A DNA stretch of 42,687 nt from NCBI GenBank assembly GCA_027854065.1, contig JAQGEF010000032.1, positions 1 through 42,687 of the forward strand, written 5' to 3'. Source of the DNA: Polluticaenibacter yanchengensis (lineage in GTDB: Bacteria; Bacteroidota; Bacteroidia; Chitinophagales; Chitinophagaceae). The notes beneath the pieces are model-generated. The model searched no databases and had not been told where the DNA came from. It worked only from the letters and a program-made list of their open reading frames with translations. Position 1 is the first letter of the stretch. The number at the start of each line of letters is the position of its first letter. Of the stretch, positions 18,407 to 26,153 are shown in pieces. Made by a program: the position numbers and the translations under genes.

Positions 18407-18439
18407 AAAGGGTAATGGATTTATTCATTACCCTTTTTT
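18407..18439 (+). terminator. Intrinsic terminator of accD-smpB
   Basis: AAAGGGTAATG (18407-18417) pairs perfectly with CATTACCCTTT (18426-18436) around an 8-nt loop, followed by further Ts. It lies 42 bp after the smpB stop and 20 bp before the next start. Confidence 0.8.
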
Positions 18440-18458
18440 ATGTAATTTTATAGCTTCT

Positions 18459-19115
18459 ATGATTGTGAAGGATTATTATAAAGTGCTGAATCTTACACCG
18501 GGTGCAACATCTGTTGATGTGAAAAAAGCATTCCGGGGCCTGGCACTGCAATATCACCCGGACCGTACAAAAGATAATCCTTTTGCGCTTGCATGGTACA
18601 GGGAAATCCAGGAAGCTTATAATACGCTTGCAGATGATGTAAAAAGGGAGGCTTATCACGAACAATGCTGGTATCTGCGAAGTATTGGTAAAAAGCCGGT
18701 AACAGTACAACCGTTGATACCGGAGACTATTTGTAAGCAGTTTCAAAACTTGCAGCGCCAGGTGTATGAAATGGACCATTTCCGGATGGATCAGCAACAG
18801 GTGAGTACCCAGTGTGTACAACTGTTAAACCCTGAAAATATTGATATCCTGCAAAAGTTTAAACAGAGCGATTACGATAGTGTTATCGTTAACGCCATTA
18901 TGGAAATTATGCAGCCCCTGCATTATAAATATTGCCTGCCTATAGTAAATGCTGCCGGCTATTTTGCGGATACCTATAAGCAGGACCGGCTTCAATTTGA
19001 AAAGCTACTGAAACAAAAAAAGCTTGATGCTTTCTGGGGAAAGTATCAAGCCTGGGTATGGTTGTTTATTACCATAGCCGCCTGTGCGGTCATATATTTT
19101 GTAAACAAACGATAG
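18459..19115 (+). CDS. J-domain (DnaJ-like) protein with C-terminal membrane anchor
   Basis: 218 residues. The first 65 form a J domain: DYYKVLNLTPGATSVDVKKAF, then LALQYHPDRTKDN with the essential HPD triad, and IQEAYNTLADDVKREAYHE. There is no Gly/Phe region or zinc-finger domain, so this is a class C co-chaperone. The middle (70-190) is helical and of unknown function. The end, WVWLFITIAACAVIYFVNKR, is a single membrane helix with a short basic tail, so the protein is probably tail-anchored with the J domain in the cytoplasm, recruiting DnaK to the membrane. It converges with rodA with only 18 bp between the stops. Confidence 0.82.
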   Translation: MIVKDYYKVLNLTPGATSVDVKKAFRGLALQYHPDRTKDNPFALAWYREIQEAYNTLADDVKREAYHEQCWYLRSIGKKPVTVQPLIPETICKQFQNLQRQVYEMDHFRMDQQQVSTQCVQLLNPENIDILQKFKQSDYDSVIVNAIMEIMQPLHYKYCLPIVNAAGYFADTYKQDRLQFEKLLKQKKLDAFWGKYQAWVWLFITIAACAVIYFVNKR

Positions 19116-19133
19116 CGTTATTTCCGGATGCAG

Positions 19134-20480
19134 TTACCTAACGTTCAATTGCCTGTCTGCGTCCAGCCTAACCAGAATAAACAGCATAATAGTGAATGTT
19201 AGTAAAGAAGAGCCTCCGTAGCTCATTAGCGGTAATGGGATACCGATAACAGGTGCCAATCCCATTGTCATCAGCATATTAATAGACACATGAAAGAAGA
19301 TGACCGAGGCGACACCATAGGCGTAAATACGGCTGAAAGCACTTTTCTGTCTTTCTGCTACATTAATGATCACAATTAACAATGTTAAATAAAGCCCGGC
19401 CAGTATTACCGAGCCCCAGAAGCCAAAACTCTCACCAAGTGCGGTAAATATAAAATCCGTATGTTGCTCCGGCACAAAAGAGCCTTGCGTCACCGTCCCT
19501 TTTAAGAAGCCTTTGCCCCAAAAGCCACCAGATCCAATGGCCATTTTACTCTGGCGCACATTGTAATCATCCGTTTTCCTTGGTGCTTTTTTATTTTCAT
19601 CTGCTTCTGCCAGCTTACTTTCTTTGTTCAGAGAACAGTCATATTCCTTGCCTACCATGGCCAAGATACGGGTACTCTGGTAGCATTTAAACACGTTGTT
19701 CAGTACATAGGGCACTGCAAGACGTTGCGTACCGACACTGAAAGCTAAGCCACCCAGCAGAAACAATAAAATAAACCGGTTACGACGGATTTTTCGTTTT
19801 AGCAGCATAAATGCTACAAAAGCAATCACCAGCAGCGCAATCGTTAAAACGTTGGTATCTACTACCAGCGATGCCACACCTAAAACGCCCAGGAATGCGG
19901 CGGATATCAGGTAAACAGATGGCAGACCTTCCCGGAACAATACAAAAATGAAGCTGAAATAAACCAGTGCCAGCCCTGTTTCTTTCTGTAAAATAGATAG
20001 GATGGCCGGAGTCAGGCAGATAGCCGCGGCTATCAGTTGCGACCGCGGTTTGCTAAAATCAGTATCCGATCGACTCAGGTATTTGGCTATGGCCAGTGCT
20101 ACGAATATCTTACAGAGTTCGGCCGGCTGGAGATTCATAAACCCCAGCGGGATCCAGCTGCTGCTGCCGTTGACGTTTTTACCTATGACGAATGTTGCCA
20201 GCATCAGCATAATACCAAAAGCATAAAACAGGTTGGCCATGGCACTGAAAAACTTACTGTCCGTCAGCAAAATAAATGTACCTACCAGTAGCCCGATAAA
20301 CGTGAATAGTATCTGTTTGGCGTAGTTGGTATTGAATTTTAGTATATTCCCCAGTATATCATCATCCGGTTTGTGCTCTACCGAAAAAATACAGGTGATA
20401 CCTATGCAAACCAATATTAAGTAAAGAATAATGATTGTAAAATCTATTCCTTTAGATATTTTAAGCTCGTTCTGAGTCAT
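19134..20480 (-). CDS. rodA: Peptidoglycan polymerase RodA (SEDS family)
   Basis: 448 residues with about ten membrane helices. SEDS proteins polymerise glycan strands from lipid II, and RodA works with a class B penicillin-binding protein in side-wall growth. Visible family motifs are WIPLGFMNLQPAELCKIFVALA, LQKETGLALVYFSFIFVLF, the large loop with QSKMAIGSGGFWGKGFLKGT and FVPEQHTDFIFTALGESFGF (containing the catalytic-loop aspartate), and GIPLPLMSYGGSSLLT near the end. About 30 residues of charged sequence (CSLNKESKLAEADENKK region) enlarge the loop before QSKMAIG. FtsW is the alternative, but the ASxGPFIxG-type ending differs and no division genes are nearby. Confidence 0.9.
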   Translation of the reverse strand: MTQNELKISKGIDFTIIILYLILVCIGITCIFSVEHKPDDDILGNILKFNTNYAKQILFTFIGLLVGTFILLTDSKFFSAMANLFYAFGIMLMLATFVIGKNVNGSSSWIPLGFMNLQPAELCKIFVALAIAKYLSRSDTDFSKPRSQLIAAAICLTPAILSILQKETGLALVYFSFIFVLFREGLPSVYLISAAFLGVLGVASLVVDTNVLTIALLVIAFVAFMLLKRKIRRNRFILLFLLGGLAFSVGTQRLAVPYVLNNVFKCYQSTRILAMVGKEYDCSLNKESKLAEADENKKAPRKTDDYNVRQSKMAIGSGGFWGKGFLKGTVTQGSFVPEQHTDFIFTALGESFGFWGSVILAGLYLTLLIVIINVAERQKSAFSRIYAYGVASVIFFHVSINMLMTMGLAPVIGIPLPLMSYGGSSLLTFTIMLFILVRLDADRQLNVR

Positions 20481-20508
20481 ATTTTTATTAAGGCTTAAAA
20501 GCTTTTTG

Positions 20509-20540
20509 CAAATATCAATTACCCTTATCCAATAGCCAAA
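20509..20540 (-). promoter_or_regulatory. Candidate Bacteroidota promoter of rodA
   Basis: On the minus strand TTTG (20537-20540) and GATATTTG (20509-20516) are separated by 20 bases, matching TTTG-N20-TAnnTTTG except for the first base of the -7 box. It ends 28 bp before the rodA start. Confidence 0.45.
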
Positions 20541-20626
20541 TGAATTGAACGGAAACTGAAATTTAATTTATACACATGTGTTGTATCTAAAATCGTTCCT
20601 GAAATGGAGCATTATTTTTTTCTTTT

Positions 20627-20832
20627 GGGGCTTTCAGCCATATTAAGTCTATTGAGCATTTGTTCCGGCTACTTTAGGGGTGCCGCCCTGTGCGCTTTTA
20701 AGGTGGCATATGTTATCAGGTATAGTTATCACCGGCTATTCCGGCACAGGGCCGCCGGCAAAGCCGGCGCCCAAAGTATCCGGCAGCCCATCATCAGTTC
20801 TATTACACTTCGGCATCTGGGTGCCGCATAAA
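20627..20832 (+). repeat. Dispersed repeat, copy B (plus orientation)
   Basis: It begins GGGGCTTTCAGCCAT and continues with GTTCCGGCTACTTTAGGGG, TGCCGCCCTGTGCGC, a hairpin module GCCGCCGGCAAAGCCGGCGC, GTATCCGGCAGCCC and an end near GCCGCATAAA. It shares the long form of the internal part (CTGTGCGCTTTTAAGGT and so on) with copy D. It fills most of the gap between rodA and the DUF488 gene; small open frames within it are not genes. Confidence 0.75.
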
Positions 20833-20881
20833 ATAGTAGCTTTAAAATACAGTCGGGTAAATAAATGTAAATTTGAGTACC

Positions 20882-21229
20882 ATGATAAAGATAAAACGCA
20901 TATACGAACAGGTGGATAAAGAGGATGGTTACAGAGTGTTAGTGGACCGTCTCTGGCCACGGGGCATAACGAAAGAAGCCGCGGTATTGGATGAATGGAA
21001 CAAAGCGGTAGCACCAACGCCGGAGCTCCGTCAATGGTTCCATCATCAACCTGCACTATTTGCCGGGTTTAAGCAACGGTACAAAAATGAATTAAAAGAA
21101 CAGCAGGAAGAATTGTTACGTTTAAGATCAATTGCCGGCAGAGAACCGTTGACTTTATTATATGCCGCTAAAGAAACTGCAATAAATCATGCTATTGTTT
21201 TAAAGGATGTTTTAGAAAGCATGAAATAG
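20882..21229 (+). CDS. DUF488 family protein (YeaO-like)
   Basis: 115 residues from the ATG at 20882; a TTG three codons upstream gives the longer frame. The family pattern is plain: IKRIYEQVDKEDGYRVLVDRLWPRGITKE, LDEWNKAVAPTPELRQWFHH, and LTLLYAAKETAINHAIVLKD. DUF488 proteins are small, cytoplasmic and of unproven function. A TAAATTTG box (20868-20875) ends only six bases before the ATG, which would imply an almost leaderless message if used. The gene is preceded directly by repeat copy B. Confidence 0.85.
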   Translation: MIKIKRIYEQVDKEDGYRVLVDRLWPRGITKEAAVLDEWNKAVAPTPELRQWFHHQPALFAGFKQRYKNELKEQQEELLRLRSIAGREPLTLLYAAKETAINHAIVLKDVLESMK

Positions 21230-21297
21230 TCCGCGGACCAGCATTTACAAATAATTTTATAGAGCAACAAATGGAAGTGGCAATAAGATAAATTTAT

Positions 21298-21693
21298 TTA
21301 CAGAAAACCCGCCATGAAAAATAGACCACTAAAATAGAGCCAGATCGCGGTAAAAAGAATATGAATAAATGTTTCAAATAGCTTTCCTTTCCATAAAACA
21401 GGAGAGTACCCGATAAACTGGATCAATAAGCGGAATGTCCAAAAAATAAAAAGTCCTTTAGATATCACTTTCCCGATATGAGTGGATACCAGTTCCGTTG
21501 TATAGCCAATACATAGAATACTTATCAGGAAGATCGCCAGTGCCAGGAATAATGTATGCATGTACATCATTTGGCGGTTAATCATTGTAATGCTCTTAAA
21601 CTCCTTCTTCCATTTAAAATATTGAGGAAACCCAACATGGATCAATGAAAGCAGCATCATAATAATACCAGCTATTTTAATGTGTAGGATCAT
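21298..21693 (-). CDS. Small four-helix membrane protein, unknown
   Basis: 131 residues from the ATG at 21693; a TTG two codons upstream is also in frame. Four hydrophobic segments are visible: ILHIKIAGIIMMLLSLIHVG, MHTLFLALAIFLISILCIGY, GLFIFWTFRLLIQFIGY and FIHILFTAIWLYFSGLFFMA. Short basic loops (FKWKKEFKSI) lie between the first two. I recognise no family. It overlaps the end of the methyltransferase gene by 17 bp and is the last of four overlapping genes, so it is likely coexpressed with them. Confidence 0.65.
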   Translation of the reverse strand: MILHIKIAGIIMMLLSLIHVGFPQYFKWKKEFKSITMINRQMMYMHTLFLALAIFLISILCIGYTTELVSTHIGKVISKGLFIFWTFRLLIQFIGYSPVLWKGKLFETFIHILFTAIWLYFSGLFFMAGFL

Positions 21694-22444
21694 TGGCAAT
21701 CACTTCGTATAAATTGATAAACGGGTTCAGTTTGTATTGTCGTTTTACTTTTAGTTTTGCTAACATAAAACAATTTTTCCAGCTTTTGTCCGAATAAAAA
21801 TGTAAAGAGCCCAGGTTAAATGCTACAAGGTTTGCCAAATTCCTGGTATGTTCCATTACATATATTTTCCCACTAGCTTTTAATGAGGTCTCCAGCAAAT
21901 GTAAAAAGGTGATTCTTTCTTTAGTATCTCTTATTTCATGAGCGCTGAAAATTAAAAATACGGTATCATATTTATCTGCTTCAGGTACAAAGGTATTTGT
22001 ATCAATAATTCTTGTGCCTGGGTAAGGTTTTATGGACTTTCGGGCCCTTTTAACAGATATTTCTGTATGCCTGGCAGGATTATAAAAGTCAAAGACATCC
22101 AGGGAGGCGTTTGGAAACTTGCATTTAATTACCGGGCTGAATTCATCGAAGCCAGCATTGAAATTGGCTATCGAAAAGCTTTCCCCGGATGCCTTTATAA
22201 ACGGAAGCTGGTAAATGTTTGTAAAGTCATAAATATACCATGATACAAAAATAGATAGAGAGGTGCTTATTAAAATAAGGATCGCACCAATTAATGAAAC
22301 CTGTTGCAGAATGTAGATAGAAGAAAAGCGGGCAATAAATACCATCAGGATGAAAAGCAGAGATGCAAGTACATAAAAATGCCAGTTAAAACGGATAATA
22401 TTGGTAACACCCAAAAAAGCTTTACGTTTAACTAGCTGTGCCAT
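21677..22444 (-). CDS. Membrane-attached SAM-dependent methyltransferase-like protein
   Basis: 255 residues. Two hydrophobic helices near the start (FYVLASLLFILMVFIARF, LIGAILILISTSLSIFVSWY) are followed by a class I methyltransferase-like domain. DVFDFYNPARHTEISVKRARK occupies the SAM-site region. KYDTVFLIFSAHEIRDTKERITFL, then SGKIYVMEHTRNLANLVAFNLGSLHF, matches a group of methyltransferases with HEIR and EH-R/D-LxN motifs. The classic glycine-rich motif I is not obvious. It overlaps DUF2071 by 13 bp upstream and the small membrane protein by 17 bp downstream. The substrate is unknown. Confidence 0.7.
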   Translation of the reverse strand: MAQLVKRKAFLGVTNIIRFNWHFYVLASLLFILMVFIARFSSIYILQQVSLIGAILILISTSLSIFVSWYIYDFTNIYQLPFIKASGESFSIANFNAGFDEFSPVIKCKFPNASLDVFDFYNPARHTEISVKRARKSIKPYPGTRIIDTNTFVPEADKYDTVFLIFSAHEIRDTKERITFLHLLETSLKASGKIYVMEHTRNLANLVAFNLGSLHFYSDKSWKNCFMLAKLKVKRQYKLNPFINLYEVIANDPTH

Positions 22445-23175
22445 TTTTCAATTCTTCCTTTTTTCCATTGATATGGAATATTTTCTATGATGAACGCATT
22501 TGCCAATACCGGTTTTCCCAGTTTTATCTTTTCGAAGAAGCCGGTGCTGTAGTTTTTAATTTCCAGTGGTTGAGGTTTCCAGTTCTCCCGGACACCTTCT
22601 ACAATTAATACATTTTGTGTAGCTGCATCATAACTGAATGTAAACGGTAAAGGGCCTGCAAATCTCCTGGCTTCCTGCCAGCTTTCAAATGGTGACTGAT
22701 CAGGTAATTTTACTGCATCATTTTCATGCTTTAAAACATCTGCAAAATAACCCGATTGTTCAGACTCTATAAAAATACGATTACCTTCATTTTTAATGGT
22801 TATATCTGTAAACCGGTATTGATATTTTGTAAGCATCCCACCCATAAAATTCATCATTTTACTATTCGTTTCCGATTCTAAAATGTATAAACCTCTCAGG
22901 CGTTTTCCGGCCTTACTGTGATATCGTACAAAAATTCTATAGCCTGTAAGGATAAAACTATTACCCAGGAAATCGGGTAAAAATGCCGGGTGCAGTTTTT
23001 CTGTTTCAACAAAGGCGATGGCCACAAATGCCCATTGATCTTTAAATGTATCCAGCGTTAAACAAGGAGGAATTAAAGGCCCCAGTATTTCTTTCGGAAA
23101 AGCAAATGTCAATACTACAGATTGCTTAAAAAAAGCCTTAACACCAAAAGGATGTTTTTGCATGAATTTAAGCAT
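22432..23175 (-). CDS. DUF2071 (YqjF-like) protein
   Basis: 247 residues. The family signature is visible in VVLTFAFPKEILGPLIPPCLTLDTF, WAFVAIAFVETEKLHPAFLPDFLGN, YRIFVRYHSKAGKRLRGLYILESET and FESWQEARRFAGPLPFTFSYD. The family is of unknown function; it is thought to be related in fold to acetoacetate decarboxylase. No signal peptide is present. The start at 23175 overlaps the DoxX-like stop by 8 bp; a second ATG at 23163 (MQKHPFGVKAF) is equally plausible. Confidence 0.8.
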   Translation of the reverse strand: MLKFMQKHPFGVKAFFKQSVVLTFAFPKEILGPLIPPCLTLDTFKDQWAFVAIAFVETEKLHPAFLPDFLGNSFILTGYRIFVRYHSKAGKRLRGLYILESETNSKMMNFMGGMLTKYQYRFTDITIKNEGNRIFIESEQSGYFADVLKHENDAVKLPDQSPFESWQEARRFAGPLPFTFSYDAATQNVLIVEGVRENWKPQPLEIKNYSTGFFEKIKLGKPVLANAFIIENIPYQWKKGRIEKWHS

Positions 23176-23575
23176 ACCGTGTTTTGTTTAATTGAAGATA
23201 AAGTTTGCTGTAATTTAAGTAAATAATCAGTATGAAAACTGCGGCAAACAAAATATTGATTTTGCCCCAGAGCAGTAATTCCGGGACCACTATAAATTCG
23301 ATGATATTCATAGCTGCTATCACCAGGATCTGAGTATAAGTATTGAACCTCTTATGGTAATTTGAAAGGACCCATATGCCCATGAATACTTCCAGTATAC
23401 CAATGATTATAATTAAGGCCCGAGCATAGTCTTTGCCCAGGATAACGGCTACAATTTCCTCATGCCTTGGTACCAGATTCATGATCTTACAAAAAAGACC
23501 ATTTACAAACCATACAATTGCAATCAATGTATTCAGAATATTAAACTGCAGCCTGGTATTACTGATGATTTTCAT
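23168..23575 (-). CDS. DoxX-like membrane protein
   Basis: 135 residues from the ATG at 23575; a TTG at 23587 would add four. Four membrane helices are apparent: LIAIVWFVNGLFCKIMNLV, ALIIIIGILEVFMGIWVLS, ILVIAAMNIIEFIVVPELLL and INILFAAVFILIIYLNYSKLYL. The GLFCKIMNLVPRHEEIV loop and the overall size match the DoxX-like (DoxX_3) group, small inner-membrane proteins often found beside redox or uncharacterised enzymes. It is the first gene of a four-gene overlapping unit with DUF2071, a methyltransferase and another membrane protein. Confidence 0.75.
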   Translation of the reverse strand: MKIISNTRLQFNILNTLIAIVWFVNGLFCKIMNLVPRHEEIVAVILGKDYARALIIIIGILEVFMGIWVLSNYHKRFNTYTQILVIAAMNIIEFIVVPELLLWGKINILFAAVFILIIYLNYSKLYLQLNKTRYA

Positions 23576-23591
23576 GAGTATTATCAAACAA

Positions 23592-23613
23592 AACGCAAGT
23601 AAAAACTTGCGTT
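23592..23613 (-). terminator. Hairpin between the cysteine-rich protein and DoxX-like gene
   Basis: AACGCAAGT (23592-23600) pairs perfectly with ACTTGCGTT (23605-23613) around four bases. Read leftward, the stem is followed by TTTTG, so it probably ends or attenuates the transcript of the gene that stops at 23618. Confidence 0.55.
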
Positions 23614-23617
23614 GATA

Positions 23618-24013
23618 TTAGTCAGTGATACTTATTAATTCAATGCCCGAACCCATGCTGATATTAAACACTTTTTTCACACTCTGGCCATTTACAAACA
23701 GGTCCACATTCAGTTTCGACTGTACCGGCGAAGTACCCGGGCAGGACTGGCATTCAATGGTTACTTTAGATACACAAGTTTTGCAGCTCAAATAATCTAC
23801 CAGGTCATATAATTTATTTTGATTAGAAAGATTATTGGACTGGGTTTTCAGGTATTCGTTCACAATTGTTTTTGTATAAGTAAAGTCAGCAGTATTAATG
23901 CTGCAAAAGCTGCCGTTATCCGTACAGGTTTCTTCACTTTTTTTACATTTCAAAGAGATTAATGCGGCCAGTAATACAAACGATAGCGTAAATGCGACAT
24001 GTTTTATTTTCAT
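23618..24013 (-). CDS. Small cysteine-rich exported protein, unknown
   Basis: 131 residues. The hydrophobic start MKIKHVAFTLSFVLLAALIS leads to LKCKKSEETC, where Cys23 may be a lipoprotein cysteine although the -1 Lys is unusual for a lipobox. The body has eight further cysteines or so, including SCKTCVSKVTIECQSCPG, suggesting disulfides or a metal site in the periplasm. No family is recognised. It sits 31 bp upstream of the DoxX-like gene but is separated from it by a hairpin, so joint transcription is uncertain. Confidence 0.6.
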   Translation of the reverse strand: MKIKHVAFTLSFVLLAALISLKCKKSEETCTDNGSFCSINTADFTYTKTIVNEYLKTQSNNLSNQNKLYDLVDYLSCKTCVSKVTIECQSCPGTSPVQSKLNVDLFVNGQSVKKVFNISMGSGIELISITD

Positions 24014-24263
24014 AATTTCCTTTTGTATAAGTGCTCAAAAATATAGTTTTCAATTGAAAGGTTCAATCCAATCATTATAAACATCTGTTATTAATTACGA
24101 ACTTTACCGGAATCGTCAAATACCGGACCAAAGATAAGAAGGCTTTAAGAGTATTCCCGGTTACATCTGGTAGCCATTTTTGCAGCATTTTGTATTTAAA
24201 TAGGAAACATCGATTACGTATAAAATAAATGTTCACTAATTTTGTGAAATAATTGCCCGTAAA
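24014..24263. other. Intergenic DNA upstream of the SAM riboswitch
   Basis: About 250 bp of AT-rich sequence between the divergent cysteine-rich protein gene and the riboswitch promoter. I see no frame, RNA gene or repeat in it. Confidence 0.4.
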
Positions 24264-24296
24264 TTTGGAAGTCTCAAACAGATGCCATTATATTTG
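24264..24296 (+). promoter_or_regulatory. Bacteroidota promoter for the riboswitch-metY transcript
   Basis: TTTG (24264-24267) and TATATTTG (24289-24296), a perfect TAnnTTTG box, are 21 bases apart. Transcription would begin near 24303, about 16 bases before the riboswitch. Confidence 0.65.
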
Positions 24297-24318
24297 CACT
24301 ACAAAAGTTCTTTAACAC

Positions 24319-24438
24319 ACTTATCAAGAAAGGCAGAGGGAATTGGCCCTATGAAGCCTTGGCAACCCTTTTAAAGTTCTCGCTTAAAAGAAGGTGCCAA
24401 CTCCATCCAGACAAACAATCGTCAGGGAAGAGATAAGT
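24319..24438 (+). promoter_or_regulatory. SAM-I (S-box) riboswitch
   Basis: The conserved S-box core is present in order: CTTATCAAGAAAGGCAGAGG, GACT-like AATTGGCCCTATGAAGCC, TTGGCAACCC, a variable hairpin (TTTTAAAGTTCTCGCTTAAAAG), AAGGTGCCAA, a second hairpin, then GGGAAGAGATAAG. CTTATC (24320-24325) and GATAAG (24432-24437) close the P1 helix. It binds S-adenosylmethionine, and genes under it are usually for methionine synthesis or uptake. The terminator at 24477-24510 and the sulfhydrylase gene downstream fit an off-switch when SAM is plentiful. Confidence 0.93.
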
Positions 24439-24476
24439 CAGAGATAGATTTGATTATTTAAATATTTAATAAAATC

Positions 24477-24510
24477 AAGCCCATCCTGACTACTAGGATG
24501 GGCTTTTTTG
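24477..24510 (+). terminator. Riboswitch expression-platform terminator
   Basis: AAGCCCATCCT (24477-24487) pairs perfectly with AGGATGGGCTT (24495-24505), with a 7-nt loop and a run of six Ts. AGTCAG-A-GAT (24436-24445), which overlaps the 3' strand of P1, can instead pair with ATCCTGACT (24483-24491) in the terminator's left arm and loop. This makes an antiterminator plausible when SAM is absent. Confidence 0.85.
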
Positions 24511-24609
24511 TTGTATATACATGGCAGCTAACAACAACTTATAACTGCAAATTATAAGCATCTGAAAATTGCAACCGCAAATTGCATTGTTGCACATTTG
24601 TACAACAAA

Positions 24610-24648
24610 AAAAAGGTAAAGACCGCAAATCTTTATGCCCACCTTTTT
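24610..24648 (+). promoter_or_regulatory. Second leader hairpin between riboswitch and metY
   Basis: AAAAAGGT (24610-24617) pairs with ACCTTTTT (24641-24648), enclosing a second short pairing AAAGA with TCTTT. It resembles a weak terminator and lies 55 bp before the metY start. An in-frame ATG at 24635 falls inside it and is therefore unlikely to be the real start. Confidence 0.4.
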
Positions 24649-24703
24649 CGTGTTATTGAACTTTTTGTTTTTACAAACAAACATTCCAAATAAATTCTTG
24701 TCA

Positions 24704-26005
24704 ATGAGCAACCATCGTTTTGAGACCTTACAATTACACGCCGGCCAGCAGGTAGATCCGGCAACCAATGCACGTGCTGTACCTATTTATCAAACCACCA
24801 GTTACGTTTTCAATAATGCGGAACATGCCGGCAAACTATTCGGGCTACAGGAGTTCGGTAATATTTATACCCGCATCATGAACCCGACCACCGATGTGTT
24901 TGAACAACGCATCGCAGCATTAGAGGGTGGGGTAGCTGCTTTAGCTGTTGCTTCCGGGCAGGCAGCACAGTTTATTGCCCTAAATAATATCTTACAGGCA
25001 GGCGATAACTTTGTTACAACTTCCTTTTTATATGGCGGTACTTACAACCAGTTTAAAGTCGCGTTCAAACGCCTGGGAATAGAAGTGCGTTTTGCAGAGG
25101 GAGATAACCCGGAGAGTTTTAAGCAGTATATAGATAATAATACCAAAGCTATTTATTTAGAAACAATCGGTAACCCCGAACTGAATATTCCTGATTTTGA
25201 GAAGTTTGCAGCATTAGCAAAAGAATACGATCTGCCGTTGATCGTAGATAATACATTCGGTGCAGGCGGCTTCTTATTTCAGCCATTAAAACATGGAGCA
25301 AATATCGTAGTGGAAAGCGCTACCAAATGGATCGGCGGACACGGTACCAGTATCGGAGGAGTCATTATTGATGGAGGTAACTATGATTGGGGCAACGGGA
25401 AATTTACCCAGTTCAGCGAACCAAGCGAAGGCTATCATGGCCTGGTATTTAAAGATGTATTTGGCGTAAACAATCCATTAGGCTTACCCAATATACAGTT
25501 TGTGATCCGTGCAAGGGTAGAAGGCCTGAGAGATTTTGGTCCAGCTTTAGCGCCGTTCAATAGTTTCTTATTACTCCAGGGACTCGAAACACTGAGCTTA
25601 CGTGTAGAGCGGCATGTGCAGAACGCCTTAGCATTAGCGCAGTGGTTAGAGCAACATCCTAAAGTAGAGTATGTTTTATACCCCGGATTAGCTTCAAATC
25701 CATACCATGAACTGGCAAAAAAATATTTGAAAAACGGTTTTGGCGGTGTGCTTCAGGTAGCTGTAAAAGGAGGCAAAGAAGCTGCGATTAAATTTATAGA
25801 CAGTTTGAAACTGGCCAGCCAGCTGGCGAATGTGGGTGATGCAAAAACATTGGTGATCCATAGTGCCAGTACCACGCACCAGCAGTTAAGCGAAGCCGAG
25901 CAAAAAGCCAGTGGTGTAAAAGTAAACCTGGTACGGGTAAGTGTGGGCATTGAGCATATTGAAGATATAAAAGCCGATTTTGAGCAGGCGTTGAACGCTG
26001 TTTAA
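24704..26005 (+). CDS. metY: O-acetylhomoserine sulfhydrylase (aminocarboxypropyltransferase)
   Basis: 433 residues from the ATG at 24704. It starts MSNHRFETLQLHAGQQ as in relatives, whereas the upstream ATG at 24635 adds 23 hydrophobic residues without conservation. It is a Cys/Met-metabolism PLP enzyme that forms homocysteine from O-acetylhomoserine and sulfide. Visible motifs are VPIYQTTSYVFNNAEHA, YTRIMNPTTDVFEQRIAALE, TIGNPELNIPDFEKFA, LIVDNTFGAGGF, and the PLP lysine in ESATKWIGGHGTSIGG (Lys208). The large GGNYDWGNGKFTQFSEPSEGYHG loop separates it from cystathionine synthases. Control by the SAM-I riboswitch agrees with this role. Confidence 0.94.
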   Translation: MSNHRFETLQLHAGQQVDPATNARAVPIYQTTSYVFNNAEHAGKLFGLQEFGNIYTRIMNPTTDVFEQRIAALEGGVAALAVASGQAAQFIALNNILQAGDNFVTTSFLYGGTYNQFKVAFKRLGIEVRFAEGDNPESFKQYIDNNTKAIYLETIGNPELNIPDFEKFAALAKEYDLPLIVDNTFGAGGFLFQPLKHGANIVVESATKWIGGHGTSIGGVIIDGGNYDWGNGKFTQFSEPSEGYHGLVFKDVFGVNNPLGLPNIQFVIRARVEGLRDFGPALAPFNSFLLLQGLETLSLRVERHVQNALALAQWLEQHPKVEYVLYPGLASNPYHELAKKYLKNGFGGVLQVAVKGGKEAAIKFIDSLKLASQLANVGDAKTLVIHSASTTHQQLSEAEQKASGVKVNLVRVSVGIEHIEDIKADFEQALNAV

Positions 26006-26051
26006 GTATTATTGATTTTTGTTGTAGTGAACAAACTCATATTGATTTCAT

Positions 26052-26089
26052 AAAAATACCACCAGGTAGTATGCCCGGTGGTATTTTTT
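26052..26089 (+). terminator. Intrinsic terminator of metY
   Basis: AAAAATACCACC (26052-26063) pairs perfectly with GGTGGTATTTTT (26077-26088) around a 13-nt loop, ending in a T-run, 47 bp after the metY stop. Confidence 0.85.
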
Positions 26090-26153
26090 ATTTACGTTTT
26101 AGGAGATTGTTAATTGAAATAATCGTTTTATTTCTTAGGATTGGACTGGCAAC

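Noticed and set aside
20604..20919. Short open frames (75 and 79 residues) before the DUF488 gene
   Set aside because: They fall inside dispersed repeat copy B, and comparable frames appear in copies A and D only because the repeat is GC-rich.
24635..24703. N-terminal extension of the sulfhydrylase from an ATG at 24635
   Set aside because: The ATG lies inside a leader hairpin, the added residues are hydrophobic and unlike the cytoplasmic family, and the conserved start is at 24704.
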